NCBI GenBank assembly: GCA_037127315.1
Contig: JBBBDQ010000346.1
Span: forward strand, 5,727,501 to 5,791,500
Origin: Ascarosepion bandense
Taxonomy: Eukaryota > Mollusca > Cephalopoda > Sepiida > Sepiidae
Reading direction: 5' to 3'
DNA: 64,000 nt
The position numbers and the translations under genes are program-made. The stretch's first letter is position 1. Each line of letters starts with the position of its first letter. This document shows positions 9,985 to 21,912 of the stretch, one piece after another. The notes below the pieces were generated by a model. That model had not been told where the DNA came from, did not search any database, and worked only from the letters and a program-made list of their open reading frames with translations.

Positions 9985-10340
9985 AGTGTTAATCTTTGAC
10001 GTTGTTTTATTGAACAGATTACGTACCGCGCTGTATTTTATATTCATAAACTATGGTGGACAGGGTCAACATACTGTACTTTGCATTCGTGCAGGAAACT
10101 CCAGTGCGAACATTACAGAATGTTTGGGTATCAATCTGAGGACAGTGATGAAGATGCTGTGTCCCTAAAAGATGTGCCGAGAGTGATGAAAACCAAATAT
10201 TCAATCAACATCCTGGTCTTTGGAGTGATCAGTAATGATTACGACGTTATGCCTACATTCATCTTTCCACAGAAGATCAGACTCAATACGTAAACCTATA
10301 TCAAGCGGCTCGAGGAGGAAGAGATGTTCTGAGTCAACCA
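9985..10340 (+). pseudogene. Mariner/Tc1-superfamily transposase relic
   Basis: Two blocks are recognisable. One (about 10078-10170) encodes an N-terminal helix-turn-helix-like piece, 'IRAGNSSANITECLGI'. A second block in another frame (about 10195-10320) encodes 'LVFGVISNDYDVMPTFIF' and then, after an in-frame stop, 'TYIKRLEEE'. The latter matches a stretch of mariner-like transposases just after the first catalytic aspartate region. The middle of the protein between these blocks is missing, so the copy is internally deleted as well as frameshifted. No terminal inverted repeat could be assigned with confidence. Confidence 0.65.
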
Positions 10341-10938
10341 CCATACAACAGTAATAGCAAAAGTTGTAAAGAAGAAAACCTAGAAATAATTGGTTTTAAA
10401 AATCAAAGCAAAATTAAAAAAGAATGGAAAAATGCAGACATGCCAATAAATATCTACTTTGCTACACGAACAACAATAAATAACAACATATAAACAATAT
10501 AAAAGAATAAAAAGAATAAAAATTAAAAAATCAGAAAATATGATTATAAAAAACATAAAAATTATATAAATACGAGAAATAAAAGTACATCCAAACAATA
10601 ACGAAAACATAATACAACAACCACTAAAGGAAAATAAAAAAATAAAAAAAGTAAATAAAAACAAAAGGAAAACAAAAACAAACACATGTAAAAATTTACG
10701 AACACAAATGCAACAAACCCAAACATGAACAAAATAAATAAATAGATAAATAAACGGTTACTCGACAGAAGATACTAAGGTCAAACTGAGGTCAACTAAC
10801 AAAAGCGTCCATCCCAACTAAACAAATACCAATTCACATATACACTAAAAATAAAAATAAATCAAAAACATAAACAATAAAAAAACAAAGAAAATCAACC
10901 GTTCATAAACAAGAAGAAAAAGAATAACTAACCAATCA
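10341..10938. other. A-rich spacer, no gene
   Basis: Strongly A-rich on the plus strand (many 'aaataaa' and 'aaaaca' runs). It may be the 5' part of the Penelope-like 3' untranslated region whose end follows. Confidence 0.4.
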
Positions 10939-11420
10939 CAGACTGCTCCCATCATACTCTATATAAGCAAGAGAAAACCGTAACTTAACTACAAACACCC
11001 CTGACGAGTGAGAGAATCATAACAGTGTGCGAATGTGAAAAAACCCAATCCTACAATCTCTTCAAGCTGGTGGTCAGCACTTGAATTATTTATTTATTTG
11101 CTTAATTATACACGATACCTGGCCAGAAAAAAACTTAACGTGCTAATGTGAAAACCGCCAATCCCACAAACATTTCAACAGGGTAGTCACCACTTGATTT
11201 ACTTATCTATTTATAGAGGATACCTTGGCCATCAAAAACACAAACGAATCTCGTTACGTAAAGTCACAATTTTATTCGCCTGAAGAGAGTCAATTTTAGA
11301 CTCGTAGCGTCACAAATACCATTATGGACACTTAATGAATTATAACATGTATAATAGCAACAACAATAAATATACACTTTAAACAAAACTTACACGGCAT
11401 TTCACACTTTTTATTCTATA
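10939..11420 (+). mobile_element. Penelope-like 3' tail (family A) with hammerhead-like module
   Basis: Shares long stretches with the 3' tail of the minus-strand Penelope-like element (12350-12720, inverted) and with 35885-36170. At 11280-11307 it shows CTGAAGA, a perfect 5-bp stem II (GAGTC at 11287-11291 with GACTC at 11299-11303) and GTAG in place of GAAA. The start 'actctatataagcaag' resembles a TATA-containing region. It ends at (TA)n 11440. Confidence 0.7.
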
Positions 11421-11438
11421 TATAAATTCTTTTTTTAA

Positions 11439-11439
<1 letters not shown>

Positions 11440-11483
<44 letters not shown>
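11440..11483. repeat. (TA)n microsatellite
   Basis: Pure TA tract. It is bordered on the left by a Penelope-like tail and on the right by an inverted-repeat arm. Confidence 0.95.
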
Positions 11484-11487
<4 letters not shown>

Positions 11488-11866
11488 ATTATGTTTTAGA
11501 ACATGTACATAATTTCTTCTAGATATGTCCTCTTCCCTACAATCATATGTTTGTTTCAGTGTTTGGACTTAAACACTTCTTCGGGAGAAATAAAGGTTTG
11601 GAAGCTTTCTCTGTTTATATTTGGTTCGTTGTTGTCGTGGGGGTTGGTTGGGATTATTGGTAATTAAGTGAATGTCTCGTTTTGATCGTTAGACTTTTGA
11701 GGAATTTGGTGTGTAAGTGTGAAATTGTTGATTAAGGGAATGATTCCAAACCTTTATTTCCCCCGAAGAAGTGTTTAAATGCAAACACTGAAACAAACAT
11801 ATGATTGTAGGGAAGAGGACATATATAGAAGAAATTATGTACATGTTAAAAACATAATTTATAATA
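11482..11866. repeat. Head-to-head Penelope-like tails (inverted repeat)
   Basis: The arm 11482-11601 returns inverted at 11743-11866 ('gaagtgtttaaatgcaaac' in the right arm). The right arm (plus) holds CCGAAGAA, a 6-bp stem GTGTTT/AAACAC at 11771-11776 and 11783-11788, and GAAA at 11790-11793: the same box-stem-box layout as the other tails. The left arm carries it on the minus strand. The spacer is about 141 bp, without coding signal. Confidence 0.75.
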
Positions 11867-11962
11867 AATATTCACTGCTCTATACATCATATATCGAGCA
11901 CTGTTTAAATTAATGTTTTGGAGGGAAAAATTTTTCTTTTTCTCTCCTATTCTATACTCACT

Positions 11963-11965
<3 letters not shown>
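11867..11965 (+). repeat. End of Penelope-like tail
   Basis: 'aatattcactgctctatac' and 'gagcactgtttaaatta' match the tail at 40.55 kb. It runs into (TA)n at 11966. Confidence 0.65.

Positions 11966-12011
<46 letters not shown>
11966..12011. repeat. (TA)n microsatellite
   Basis: Pure TA tract at the end of the preceding tail. Confidence 0.95.
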
Positions 12012-12013
<2 letters not shown>

Positions 12014-12134
12014 CTGATGTAGAGAAGTTTTTCCTTTAATTGAGCAGGGTCATGAGAACATGGAAGATTCGTGAGGGCCGCATTAACCACTAGCAGATCA
12101 CTTCCATAACAAAATATTAAATTATATTAACTTC

Positions 12135-12135
12135 C

Positions 12136-12187
<52 letters not shown>
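12135..12187. repeat. (TCTA)n microsatellite
   Basis: About thirteen tetranucleotide units. Confidence 0.95.
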
Positions 12188-12265
12188 TGTACGAAAGTCT
12201 ATTAGAGATAGTTACATTTTTGTTGTGCAAAAATATTTTATCATTAAGCTACAGTTAATGATAAT

Positions 12266-12267
<2 letters not shown>

Positions 12268-12345
<78 letters not shown>
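12268..12345. repeat. (CA)n-(TA)n compound microsatellite
   Basis: CA tract to 12302, then TA to 12345. It marks the 3' border of the minus-strand Penelope-like element. Confidence 0.95.
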
Positions 12346-12346
<1 letters not shown>

Positions 12347-13220
12347 TGGATAAAGAAATAGGATTATTCCAACGAGAGAAATTAGTATAGAATAAAAAGT
12401 GTGAGAAGCCGTGTACGTTTTCTTTAAAGTGTGTATTTATTGTTTTTGTTATTATACATGTTATGATACATTAAGTGTTCATAATGGTATTTGTGACGTT
12501 ATACGTGTTCCGAGTCTAAAATTGACTCTCCTCAGGCGAATAAATTTGTGGCTTTTCGTGTCGCGTTCCTTTTGTTTCTGATCGCGAACTTGTTGTTTTA
12601 TAAATAAGTAAGTAGAAAAAATAGGAAAATAAATAAAATCAGTAAAACAAAATAAAATCAGATAAAATATATTAAATTTTGGCACGTTTAATGGTCTGTT
12701 TTTTCCACATCAGCATAAATCCTAAATGGATAAAAAGATAAATAAATAAACAGATGAATGAATCAATTGTTTATCCCAATTTGAATCGGTTTTGGTCTGG
12801 GGTGACCTTTTTAGTATGTTAGAATTATCTTTTAGTCGCCTTAGCTTATCTTATTATCGGTCATTTGGTTGTTCTTTATTGCTTTGACGATGTTTTGAAT
12901 TTGGTGTGTGTTTGTGTGTGTGTGTGTGTGTGTGTTTTTTTTTTGTGTGTGTGTGTGTGTGTTCCTGTGTGTGTGTCTGTGTGTGTGAGCGCTTTTTTAT
13001 TTATTTCGTCTTTATGTTTTGGATTTATTTTTATGGGTCGTCTGGTTCTTTGTTATTGTTTGGGGTGATCTTTTGAGTTTGGTGTGTGTGTATGTATTGG
13101 GGTTGTGTATGTGTGTGTATGTATGTGTGTTTCTGTATGTTTTTCGGTGTGTGTATGTGTTTTTCATGTTGTTTTGTTGAACAGAGGCTTGTAATTTTAT
13201 GAATCTTTCTTCCTGAATTA
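12346..13220 (-). mobile_element. 3' untranslated tail of Penelope-like element A
   Basis: Lies directly downstream (minus strand) of the GIY-YIG coding remnant. At 12508-12535 it holds CTGAGGA (12529-12535), a perfect stem II GAGTC/GACTC, and GGAA in place of GAAA, the hammerhead-like module of family A. The part near 12900-13150 is rich in GT runs with a TG microsatellite at 12905-12990. It ends at the (TA)n at 12345. Confidence 0.7.
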
Positions 13221-15490
13221 TTAATATTTCATAATCTGTATTTTGATATAATTGTATGACCCTGAATTTGCCATCACTACATTCATGCAGATGTTGGGAA
13301 ACATATAACTTCCTGTTTGGAATAATTTTATATTGCTTCTATGAGAAGAAATCCTATTGTTCAAGCATTGTGTCGCTCCTACGCATATCTTTGTGCATTT
13401 GTCGCATTTTAGAGCGTAAACTACATTTTTCCAGTTGCAGCTCAGATCCGATTTTATTTCGAATGAAGTTGCGTTTTCGAACTGGAATTGTTTTCCTTCT
13501 ATTATTATGTTGCATACTCCACATCTTTTTTGTTGCATTTTGTGACCCTCTGTGTTTTGTGTTGTTGTTCGAATTTCGATAAGGTTAGGATGTCTTTTAA
13601 ATTTTTGCGCTGGCCTTTGCTGTTAATTCGTTTGGTTGTCGTTAAGATTTCTTTTATTTTTTCATTATTGTTGAGTAAATCCATGTGAGCTTTGATATTT
13701 GTGAATAATTCTGGATTATTTTGGTTGTGAGTTGAAACGTATGCTAGAATGTTTTCTTCTTTTTTGTGCTTTTCTTGTTGTTTCTTTGGGTTCCGAAGGG
13801 ATAATAATGGTATTTTTCTGCTAGTTGGAAACATTTGTCTATTAGTGAGATGAGGTATCCTCTCATTTGTAATGTTTTTCTAGGCGTATTTTCGGAGGGT
13901 TTTGTCAGTTACTATCGTGCAAATTCGTCGTGCTAGGGAATAGGGGATGGATTTTAAACAGCTTTTTGGATGGTGACTCTTGAAGCGGAGGTATTGTTGG
14001 GTGTCTGTGGATTTGTGGTAAATGTTTGTGATGATGTGGTTGTTTTCGTTTTTTATGAGTATGTCTAGAAATGGTAATTCTTTATAACTATATTCTAGCG
14101 TGAATTTGATTTTGGGGTGTAGGTGTTGTAGTATATCGTGTAGTTTGTTTATGTCCCCCATGTTAGTTTCATAAATTTAAAACAGTCATCCAGGAATCTT
14201 TTCCACGATTTCGTGAATTTTGTTTTTATGTTTTTCCCATATTTATGCCCTATTTGGATATATAGTTTTTCTTCTAGATATGCTAGGGTGAGTGTTGCAT
14301 GTGTCGGTGCCATGTTTGTTCCCATCGCGGTATGTATTGTTTGTATATAACTTTTGTTGTTATACTGGAAGGAATTGTTATGTAAAATTAGATCTATACT
14401 TTGTAAAATAAATTCTTTTGTGAAGCGTGTGGGAAGTATTTTTCTGGGTGTTTTTCTAACCAAAATGTAATGGCTTGTTTTCCCAGTTCATAGGGTATGT
14501 TGCTGTACATGTTGTTTACGTCAAAATTTTCTAAGAGTGTATCTGGGTCTAATTCTTTTGGCAGGAAACTTAGGAATGTATGCTCTCTCTCTGATGTAAC
14601 TTTTTATTTTTGTGGAGTAAGGCTGTAATATTTTGTCAATTAAATTGCTCAGTCCGCTTGTAGAGCAGGCTGGTCCTGCTATTTTTGGTCTGAATTTAAG
14701 GTCACTAGGGTTTGGGGTGTGGATGTATTCCGGTTTTTGTTCCTGGATAGCTGTTGTAATTGTGTCTGATTTGTGTATCTTTGGAAGTCCGTAAAGATTA
14801 CTGCTTCTTGAAGTAAAGTCTGTAAGGAAATCTTTTCCTTTTTTCGTTAATATTCTACTGTGTGTAAGGCAGAGCTTTTTTTATTTTTGATATGATTTTT
14901 TCATCTATATTCTGGTTGATATTTTGTATTTATTTTCGTCTCCTAGTATATCTTGAATATTTGTTTGGTAATAGGTTTTATTCATAATGACTACAGCACC
15001 GCCTTTGTCTGCTTCCTTTATTATTATATCATTGTTCTTACGGGTGTTTTTTCGTGCTAGTCTTTGCTTGTGTGTGAGATTGTTATGGGTCTTGTGTTCG
15101 TTTTGAAAGCCTGTATCCTAGATTTTTTCAAAGAATATGTTCATTTTATTTGAATTGTTGTTTTTGTGAGGGCAATATTTAGATTTATTTTTTACTCTTG
15201 AGTTATCGGTAGTGTTGTTTTTGTTATGTAGTGTTTGAAGAAGGCTAAATTTCCATTCGAATGCTTTAAGATATTTTTTAGTTCTGTAATATTCTTTTTG
15301 GGGATGGGCAGAATTTTAAACTTAATTTTAAATTTTTTATTTCTTCTTCTTTTAAAGAGTGCGAAGAAAGATTGATGAGAATGGGTTCTGTATTTTCTAG
15401 ATTTTTTAAATTGGTCTTTTCCTTCTGATCGGATAATCTAAAAGATGTTTGGTGAAGTATCTCTATTCATTTCGCGGCGGTAGGTGTTTG
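13221..15490 (-). pseudogene. Penelope-like element A: reverse transcriptase plus GIY-YIG
   Basis: Minus-strand remnants in several frames, in the order known for Penelope-like elements. From high to low coordinate: 'IIIKEADKGGAVVIMNK' (about 15040-14990), 'SNLYGLPKIHKS' (near 14800), 'RPKIAGPACSTSGLSNLID', 'NFDVNNMYSNIPYELGK' (motif A, near 14500), then 14149-14463 with 'AMGTNMAPTHATL' and catalytic 'FLDDCF', then 13880-14161 with 'LPFLDILI' and 'YLRFKSHHPKS'. A one-base shift separates the last two near 14155. After 'VSTHNQNNPELF' (about 13730), 13221-13538 carries 'NVVYALKCDKC' and 'CVGATQCLNNRISSHRSNI', the GIY-YIG endonuclease start. The element cannot be translated through, so it is dead as a coding unit. 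Confidence 0.9.
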
Positions 15491-15965
15491 GGTTGAAGAA
15501 TGTGGTGTTTGTATGTCTGGGTGGTCTTTGGTGGGTGAGTGTATTTCCGTACAGTGATTTTCAGTGGTAGTTGTGATATTGTACATTCTGTGTTTTGGGG
15601 AATGTTTTGTAGTTTTGTCTGTTTGTGTTATGAGATGGCGGCTCTTTACGTGTGTTCGTTGATGTTTGGCCTGGTATGGGTGGACGTATAGTTATGTGAA
15701 TATTATAATTATTGTTATGAAATGTTTGTTGTGTGGATTTGTTATGTGGTTCGGCGTAATTTCGTGAGTGTGCCTGATGTTTGGATGTGTTTGTGTGTTA
15801 TAATAATGCTGTGGTCTGAAATGTTTGCGTCTATTTTGTCTCTCATATGGGTTTCCTGGGTATGTGTTTTGTCCATGGTTTCTTTTCTTAATAATGCCCT
15901 GTTTGGTGTGTCTTGTGTTTTTTTTTTCTTTTTTTTTCTGTCCGATATATATGTATATATATATT
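15491..15965 (-). mobile_element. 5' region of Penelope-like element A
   Basis: Continues upstream of the reverse transcriptase remnant, with no domain I recognise, up to a short interrupted TA tract at 15945-15965. The 81-codon plus ORF here is not credible. Confidence 0.4.
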
Positions 15966-16019
15966 GAGTGTTTAATATTTAGTTTTTGGTTCTAATATGG
16001 TGAGACCCGTACACATTTG

Positions 16020-17560
16020 TATTAAAAATGTTTTATACAATTATATTGTAGAACATTTGAATATTTTTTATTTTTAAACGAGTTATTTCGCTACCCAGGT
16101 TTTTACCATGACTGGTGTCTTCAGGAGATTTTTAATAACTGATTTTACCTTTTACCGTTTTTCTTTTTTAGAACACTCTTGTAACGATGTCTTATTTGAA
16201 CACTCAGGTGGCAGAGAATTTATGAATGCGCATTGTTTAAATTCAAACGAATTATGACATTTTCATCCATGGTTGGGTGAACCTAAGAAGTATTTCTAAG
16301 TGAGGATGCATTTTGTCATAATTTCTGTTCTTTTATTTGGGCATGTCATAATTTTTAATTTTTCTTCTTGGCACAGTCTACATATTTGTCCACCATTGTA
16401 ACGCTTGGATGTTTTTACAATGCTCCACGTTATGTGTGGATCTTTTTCATATTTTGATTTCAATTTCCAGACGTGGTTAGTCAATTTTGTATTGTTTTTT
16501 ATTTTTTTTCTATTTCAAATGTAGATCTGTGTTTGAACCACCTGGTCTTAAAAGTGTCTTTGGTTGAGCCCAAATATATTTTGTTTTGGCCATCTGGGTC
16601 ATGTACTTCTGTCTTATAAATTATTTCTTTTGTGTTGCAGAGACCTTGAAGTGGACACTCATTTTAGTCCCTGCAGTTGCATTCTTTGGTGGTGGTTTTG
16701 TTTTGTATGATGCTATTTAATTTTCTGGCGTTTTGTTATTTTATGAAACTATCGAAATTATTAGGGCAACTATAACTTAGTTTGATTTTGGAAAGTGCTT
16801 TTCTATTAGTTTAAAAAATATATTTCCTATTTTGGTCTTCACTTCTAAATTAAATGGTGGATTGAACCAAATAATGTTTCGTTTTCTATTGTTGTTTTTG
16901 ATTTGTCTGTTTGGTTGAGAATTATATTGTAAAATGTTTTTATGGCCAGAATATTTTAGTGCATCCTCATATATATATATTTTTTCATTAAATATTGATT
17001 TGTTTGACGAATTACTAGATAGTCTGCTTTCTGTGCCTTTGTAAATGTGTTTAATTATATTATTTGGATGACTGGACTTTGTATTAATTTATTATAACTT
17101 AGTGCTTGTTTTCATGTATGGCGAGACATTTTCCAGTTTATAAATTATATTCTACATCTAAATATTGTACAACTTTATTATTTGTGTCCATTGTAATATC
17201 AAAACCTAGTTCTTTGAACAATTTAAAAAGCTGTTTGCTTATTTTATCATTCATTCTTTTATTGTCTGGTGCTAGTATTAATCCGTCATCTCTAAATAAT
17301 CAATGGTTTTCAATAAGGATTATTTTGTTTATTTTGTTTAAAATGTATATTCCAATCAATTCTGAGATTTCTGGTTCATCATAGGATCCTTGTGGTACAT
17401 CGAATGCTCCGTATTTCTTGGTCCATTTTATACCTTTGTGGAAAAGTATAGATTTTCAGCAATGTAATATTATGTCAATATGCTCTGATGGTATTTTTAT
17501 GTATATTTTAGCAAAATTAAATATTTTTAATTTAATTAAAGTTAATTTAAATGCAAAAGT
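16020..17560 (-). pseudogene. Penelope-like element B: reverse transcriptase C-part, GIY-YIG and tail
   Basis: Minus strand, decayed. From high to low coordinate: 'HC*KSILFHKGIKW' and 'AFDVPQGSYDEPEI' (about 17450-17370), 'LFRDDGLILAPDN' carrying the catalytic DD (near 17290), 'YLDVEYNL' (near 17140), 'RNIIWFNPPFNLEVKTKIG' (near 16860), 'LSYSC', 'IYLGSTKDTFKTRWFKHRS' (GIY-YIG core, near 16560) and 16296-16484 with 'NHVWKLKSK' and 'CRLCQEEKLKIM'. The tail at 16105-16124 holds CTGAAGA, stem ACCA/TGGT and AAAA in place of GAAA. The 'RDDG' type with C-terminal GIY-YIG differs from element A ('FLDD'), so two lineages are present. 5' truncated. Confidence 0.85.
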
Positions 17561-17592
17561 AAATACACATTCATCAAATATGATATAAAAAA

Positions 17593-17707
17593 ACTTTTAC
17601 CCATCAATATCTAAGAAAGGTTTACTTCAAGCATTAATTTATATATATATATATATATAAATTAAATGCTTCAAGTAAACCTTTCTTAGATATTGATGGG
17701 TCAAAGT
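17593..17707. repeat. Palindrome centred on (TA)n
   Basis: Arms of about 48 bases (17593-17640 and 17659-17707) are complementary with about two differences, and the centre is (TA)9. This could extrude as a cruciform. Confidence 0.9.
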
Positions 17708-18304
17708 TTTTGACAAAATTGGAAAAATTTCAATATTTGAACAATTTTAGGCGGGGGCTCAGTTTTTTCTACAACGTTATAGTAAATCGATCCCCTATTT
17801 TTGAGCCACTCGCCGGTACGACATTACCACCTACTGTAAATTAGTTGATTATCAATTTGTTTTTACTTTTTTCAGTGCAATCTTATCGATTAAACGCTAA
17901 ACTTTCCAATTGACAAAAAAATTTGTAAAAATTTCAACATCTAAAAAATTTTTGTGGTGGGGGATCAGTTTTTTAAACAACCTTAAAGTAAATCAATCAT
18001 GTGCAATTAACTTTTTTGCTTGCGCATATTCAACAACTGAATCCTTTGCAAAATTTTTGAATAAAGCCATTCTTGGAGATTCCGAGGAAGATGCCATCGT
18101 AAGAACTAAAGAAAACTTGAAAAAGACAAAAACAAGAGCAACAACTCGTCCCCAAAAAACAAAACTAAGCAACCACAACGCGACTGGTTCCAAAATGGAG
18201 GATTGATTTACTATAACGTTGTATGAGAAAGTGAGCTCCGTTAAAATTGTTTTAAATATTGAAATTTTTTCAATTTTTTTTTTTTTTTGCTAATCGGAAA
18301 GTTT
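17705..18304. mobile_element. MITE-like unit with three related arms
   Basis: A block of about 100 bases containing 'ttttgacaaaattgg', 'ggcgggggctcagtttttt' and 'gtaaatcgat' at 17705-17800 recurs in the same orientation at about 17899-17999 and inverted at 18200-18304. The pair 17899/18304 forms a ~405-bp unit with long terminal inverted repeats. The open frames inside (98 and 66 codons, opposite strands) do not resemble known proteins. Confidence 0.6.
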
Positions 18305-18935
18305 ATGAAATAACTGATAAGACTGCGATGAAAACAGTAAAAAAAAAAAAATGAAAAACAACAAATTTAAAGATGGTGGTAGTCCCATTCAGGTCCACCT
18401 GTTTTCCTTTATGTCTACTCTCTTTAACCACTTCCTGTCGTAGGTCTTGTACTTAACTTCCTGATTCATCTTTTATTGTTCTTGTTCCCTAATACTGTTT
18501 CTCTTTCATACTTAATAACCCCTTGTGTATTAACGATTTTAGTGCTTTGCATAGTGTTAAGTGATTAAGACTAATTAAAAAATTAAGACTAATTCGAAAA
18601 ATAGTCACTGAAAAGTCACTGAAAAGTTTTAATTCAAATATCTACCTTATTAAATAACCTACACAAGTTTAAAATGCGAGACCAAACTAAAACATAATAC
18701 GAACAGGTTTTATTTTTATTTAAAAAATGTTACAACTTAGGACACGTCACGTTGAAACACCGGTTTTCATACGATCAATGTCAATCCTGGCCAATATCTA
18801 GATGGTTAACTAATTGGTTATGCCAGGTATTGTAAGCTTGGATATGTGGGTGGTGTAATGCGTAATGACTAAGATTTTTTAACTGGAGAACTGAATTCTA
18901 ATTACAGTAGCGTTATATTCCCTTACACGCAAGTC
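18305..18935. other. No gene recognised
   Basis: AT-rich, no motif or shared repeat seen. Confidence 0.4.
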
Positions 18936-19230
18936 AGTCAGTTAAGTATCATACGTGATACACGCTGGGCGATCAGGTCTTGAAAGAGACATGACTGACT
19001 GGGTCGAAGATTATCCCGCAGTAAGTTGCCATTGCTTTCTGAGGTAGGCTGGTTACCAGACAAGGCTATAGAACCAAGTCTATCCTATTACTTAACCCAT
19101 AACTAGAGCCGGATTAATACCTTTCCCAAGGGTAGTTGTGCGTAAGCAAATGCAAGGAATGCAACTAGAATTCGAAATCGGCTCCCTGATTTGTCGTTCC
19201 GAGTCGATATCCACTGCACCACAACGCACA
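18936..19230 (-). mobile_element. tRNA-derived SINE (family 1), full length
   Basis: Minus-strand copy with B box region 'gctccctgatttgtcgttcc' complement and the usual 3' end at 'cagttaagtatcatacgtg'. The following 19231-19320 looks like a plus-strand scrap of the same family ('aagctatgggttaaatagta'). Confidence 0.85.
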
Positions 19231-19320
19231 TCCTTACGCGCAAGTACACATAGAAAATGTAAGAATCCAAGTCTTCTCTCCCAAGCTATGGGTTAAATAG
19301 TAAGGCTTTTATCTCTATGG

Positions 19321-19680
19321 CATAGATATATTTAAGAAAATTCTTACAATTTAACAATATTTTCTGGTATTGAATAACCTGCAAAAGGTTGATAAGCCGT
19401 AGAATATGAATCACTTAATCAAAGATTGATTAGTTACACAGGTATGTGGTTAAGATTTATTTATATTCGATCGGATAGAAATGTATAGAAACTACCGTGG
19501 CCACAAAGAGAGAGAGAGAGATCAGTCCTGAATTGATTGTAATATGCAATTTATGCCCACTTTATATCGACGTTATAATTTCTTTCTTTTTTTGTTTAAC
19601 AAATTCTAATTAGGTATGAATCTACCTCTTCCCTCCCCACTACTGCTTAACTAGTAAGACTTGTATCACCAGACTATTAT
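19321..19680. other. No gene recognised
   Basis: Contains a short (GA)n run near 19507. Nothing else identifiable. Confidence 0.4.
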
Positions 19681-20200
19681 CTAAACTTATTTATAAATGG
19701 AACTTTGTCTCTGTCTGTCTGTGTCTGTCTGTGTCCGTTACCTATAGACTCCAAAAAGGCTGAACCGATTTTCTTGAAATTTTACACAGTTGTACTATAG
19801 GCATCTGCGAGTGTTCTTAGCTAGGTTTTGTGTCGAGGTACCCCAGATAAATATCGATAATCGAAAAAAATCAGGTTATAGAAGGAGTGGTTCGATTTTA
19901 ATCAAATTTGATACAATCATAGACAAAGACACAAGAAACGATATTCAGAAGTTTCAAGGTTTCAGTGCAGAAAATAGTGCAGAAAATCGATAATATATAT
20001 ATATATATATATATATAAGACAAGATGTTTGTGTGTGTGTCTGTTTATCTGTCTGTATGTCCTATATACAAATCCACAATTTTTATCCGATTTTCACCAA
20101 ACTTCACACAAATATTCTTTAGGCTGACTCCGAGCTCCAGGACCATGGATTAGTTTTAATGTTTTCATTACACCTGAGCAACGCCGGGCGATACTGCTAA
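19681..20200 (+). mobile_element. Non-autonomous Helitron-like element, short form
   Basis: Plus orientation, about 520 bp. It starts near 'aaacttatttataaatggaa' and ends with 'gagcaacgccgggcgatac' and CTAA before T. An internal (TA)n lies at 19992-20017. It is shorter than the ~720-bp copies because the central part is missing. Confidence 0.65.
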
Positions 20201-21000
20201 TTAACTCTAAAGCAATATTCTTACGATCTAAAAATGTTAGCCGGCATTAAATAACCTGTAAAGTATTGATAAGCCGTAGTAAGCGAATTAATCAATTTAA
20301 AAAAATGTTTCAATGATTTTCGAAGTAATACTAAAACTGATTTCATTCCGAAAATAACTCTGTCGGAACACCTCTCTTTTGATCTCTGCTAGATTGGAAT
20401 ATCAATACAGTACTCTGCCATATTATTGGATTCTTACAAACGCAGAATTGTGTCTGTAACTTATTACAACGTGTTCAGTCATTTTTTGTTTGTCTATTTT
20501 TATTTTACTTCATTGTATTTATCCCCGCTAATTGTAAGTAAATTCAACCAAAAACGACATTTTTCACGCTTTTTGCGATATAGAATCTGGATCTTTATCA
20601 ATCGATATCACAATCTAAAAGGAATCTTATATCATCAGATGTTTTTTCTCTCTGAAGCAAGGGTTCTCGAAAAAAGTGTTAACCAGATTATGATTTGAAG
20701 TGAAGCTAAACTGGGCTACGTGCAACCACGACCAGGATAGAATATATTGATTTGAAAATTGAATGAACTTCAAGTAAAAGTGACTGTCAAATCAGTTTTC
20801 TTGTCAGATGACAAAGGGCTTCAAATGCGAAATAAGCTGGGCTAGTCAGTATGGGATATTTGCCGGGAGCGAAAATAGAAGACCACTGCGACAAAGCCAT
20901 TGATTGGATCTTCGAAAGTCGTAAAGAAAACGAAGCGAATTAAAATGAGACCCATCGTATTTGGAATGGAGAAGTGCTTCACAGAGACAGAAATTCTTTC

Positions 21001-21004
<4 letters not shown>
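20201..21004. other. No gene recognised
   Basis: Several short ORFs but none with a recognisable domain. 'gaagtgaagctaaactggg' and 'gcgaaataagctgggctag' hint at a local degenerate duplication. Confidence 0.35.
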
Positions 21005-21084
<80 letters not shown>

Positions 21085-21279
21085 GATAGATAGAGAGAGA
21101 CAGACAGACAGACAGAGAGAGAGAGTGGGTGAAAGAGTGAAAGAGAAGGAAACTGACAGACAGACAGACAGACATATAAACAGTCATATTGATGAATATA
21201 TTGCACAGATAGACTGCGAAGATAGACATATATATAGATATGAATATATAATGACAAATAGATGGACATAACATATTAC

Positions 21280-21337
<58 letters not shown>

Positions 21338-21374
21338 AAGGTAATGCTATAGATAGATATGAACATATTGTCAC

Positions 21375-21442
<68 letters not shown>
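21005..21442. repeat. Microsatellite cluster (CA)n (TA)n (GATA)n
   Basis: CA 21005-21042, TA to 21080, then GACA/GAGA-rich sequence to about 21175, then GATA runs at 21280-21336 and 21374-21442. The ORFs on both strands are simple-sequence artefacts. Confidence 0.95.
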
Positions 21443-21604
21443 GTGAACATTGATATCGATGGATAATGAATTAAATTCTTATGTACAAATTTTATCGTTT
21501 TCACCGTCTGAGAACTGGTTTGTGCGTAAAAACAACCGTCCCAGTGATGTCCTGTGTCTCTTTGGTCGTAGATAGTCGTTCCTTAATAACTGCTTATTTT
21601 CGTT

Positions 21605-21912
21605 GTGTAGGCAGATTTTGCGTTGTGGTGCAGTGGATATCGGCTCGGAACAAGAAATTGGCTAAACGTGTTCTTATTCCTGTTGAAATCGTTGCATTCA
21701 CTTACGCGTAAATACCCTTAAGAAATGTCTTAATCCGCCTCTTATTCCTGCAACTATGGGTTAAATAGCAAGACAGATTGGGTTCTATAGCCTTTACTGC
21801 AGGAAAAAATGGTAACCTACTTAGCGAAAATTTTCTTCCCGTCAATCATATCTCTTACGAGACATGATCGCCCAAGCGCAAATCACGTACGGCACTTAAC
21901 TGATTGACGTCG
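21605..21912 (+). mobile_element. tRNA-derived SINE (family 1), plus strand
   Basis: Head 'ttgtggtgcagtggatatcg' at 21623 onward, B box region mutated ('ctgttgaaatcg'), body 'tatgggttaaatagcaagac', 3' end 'gtacggcacttaactgatt'. Confidence 0.9.

Noticed and set aside
17910..18206. 98-codon ORF rich in K and T
   Set aside because: It lies within a MITE-like inverted repeat and is mirrored by an ORF on the other strand; no homology known to me.
20979..21504. Several ORFs with runs of Y, I, S, V and C
   Set aside because: Translations of CA, TA and GATA microsatellites.
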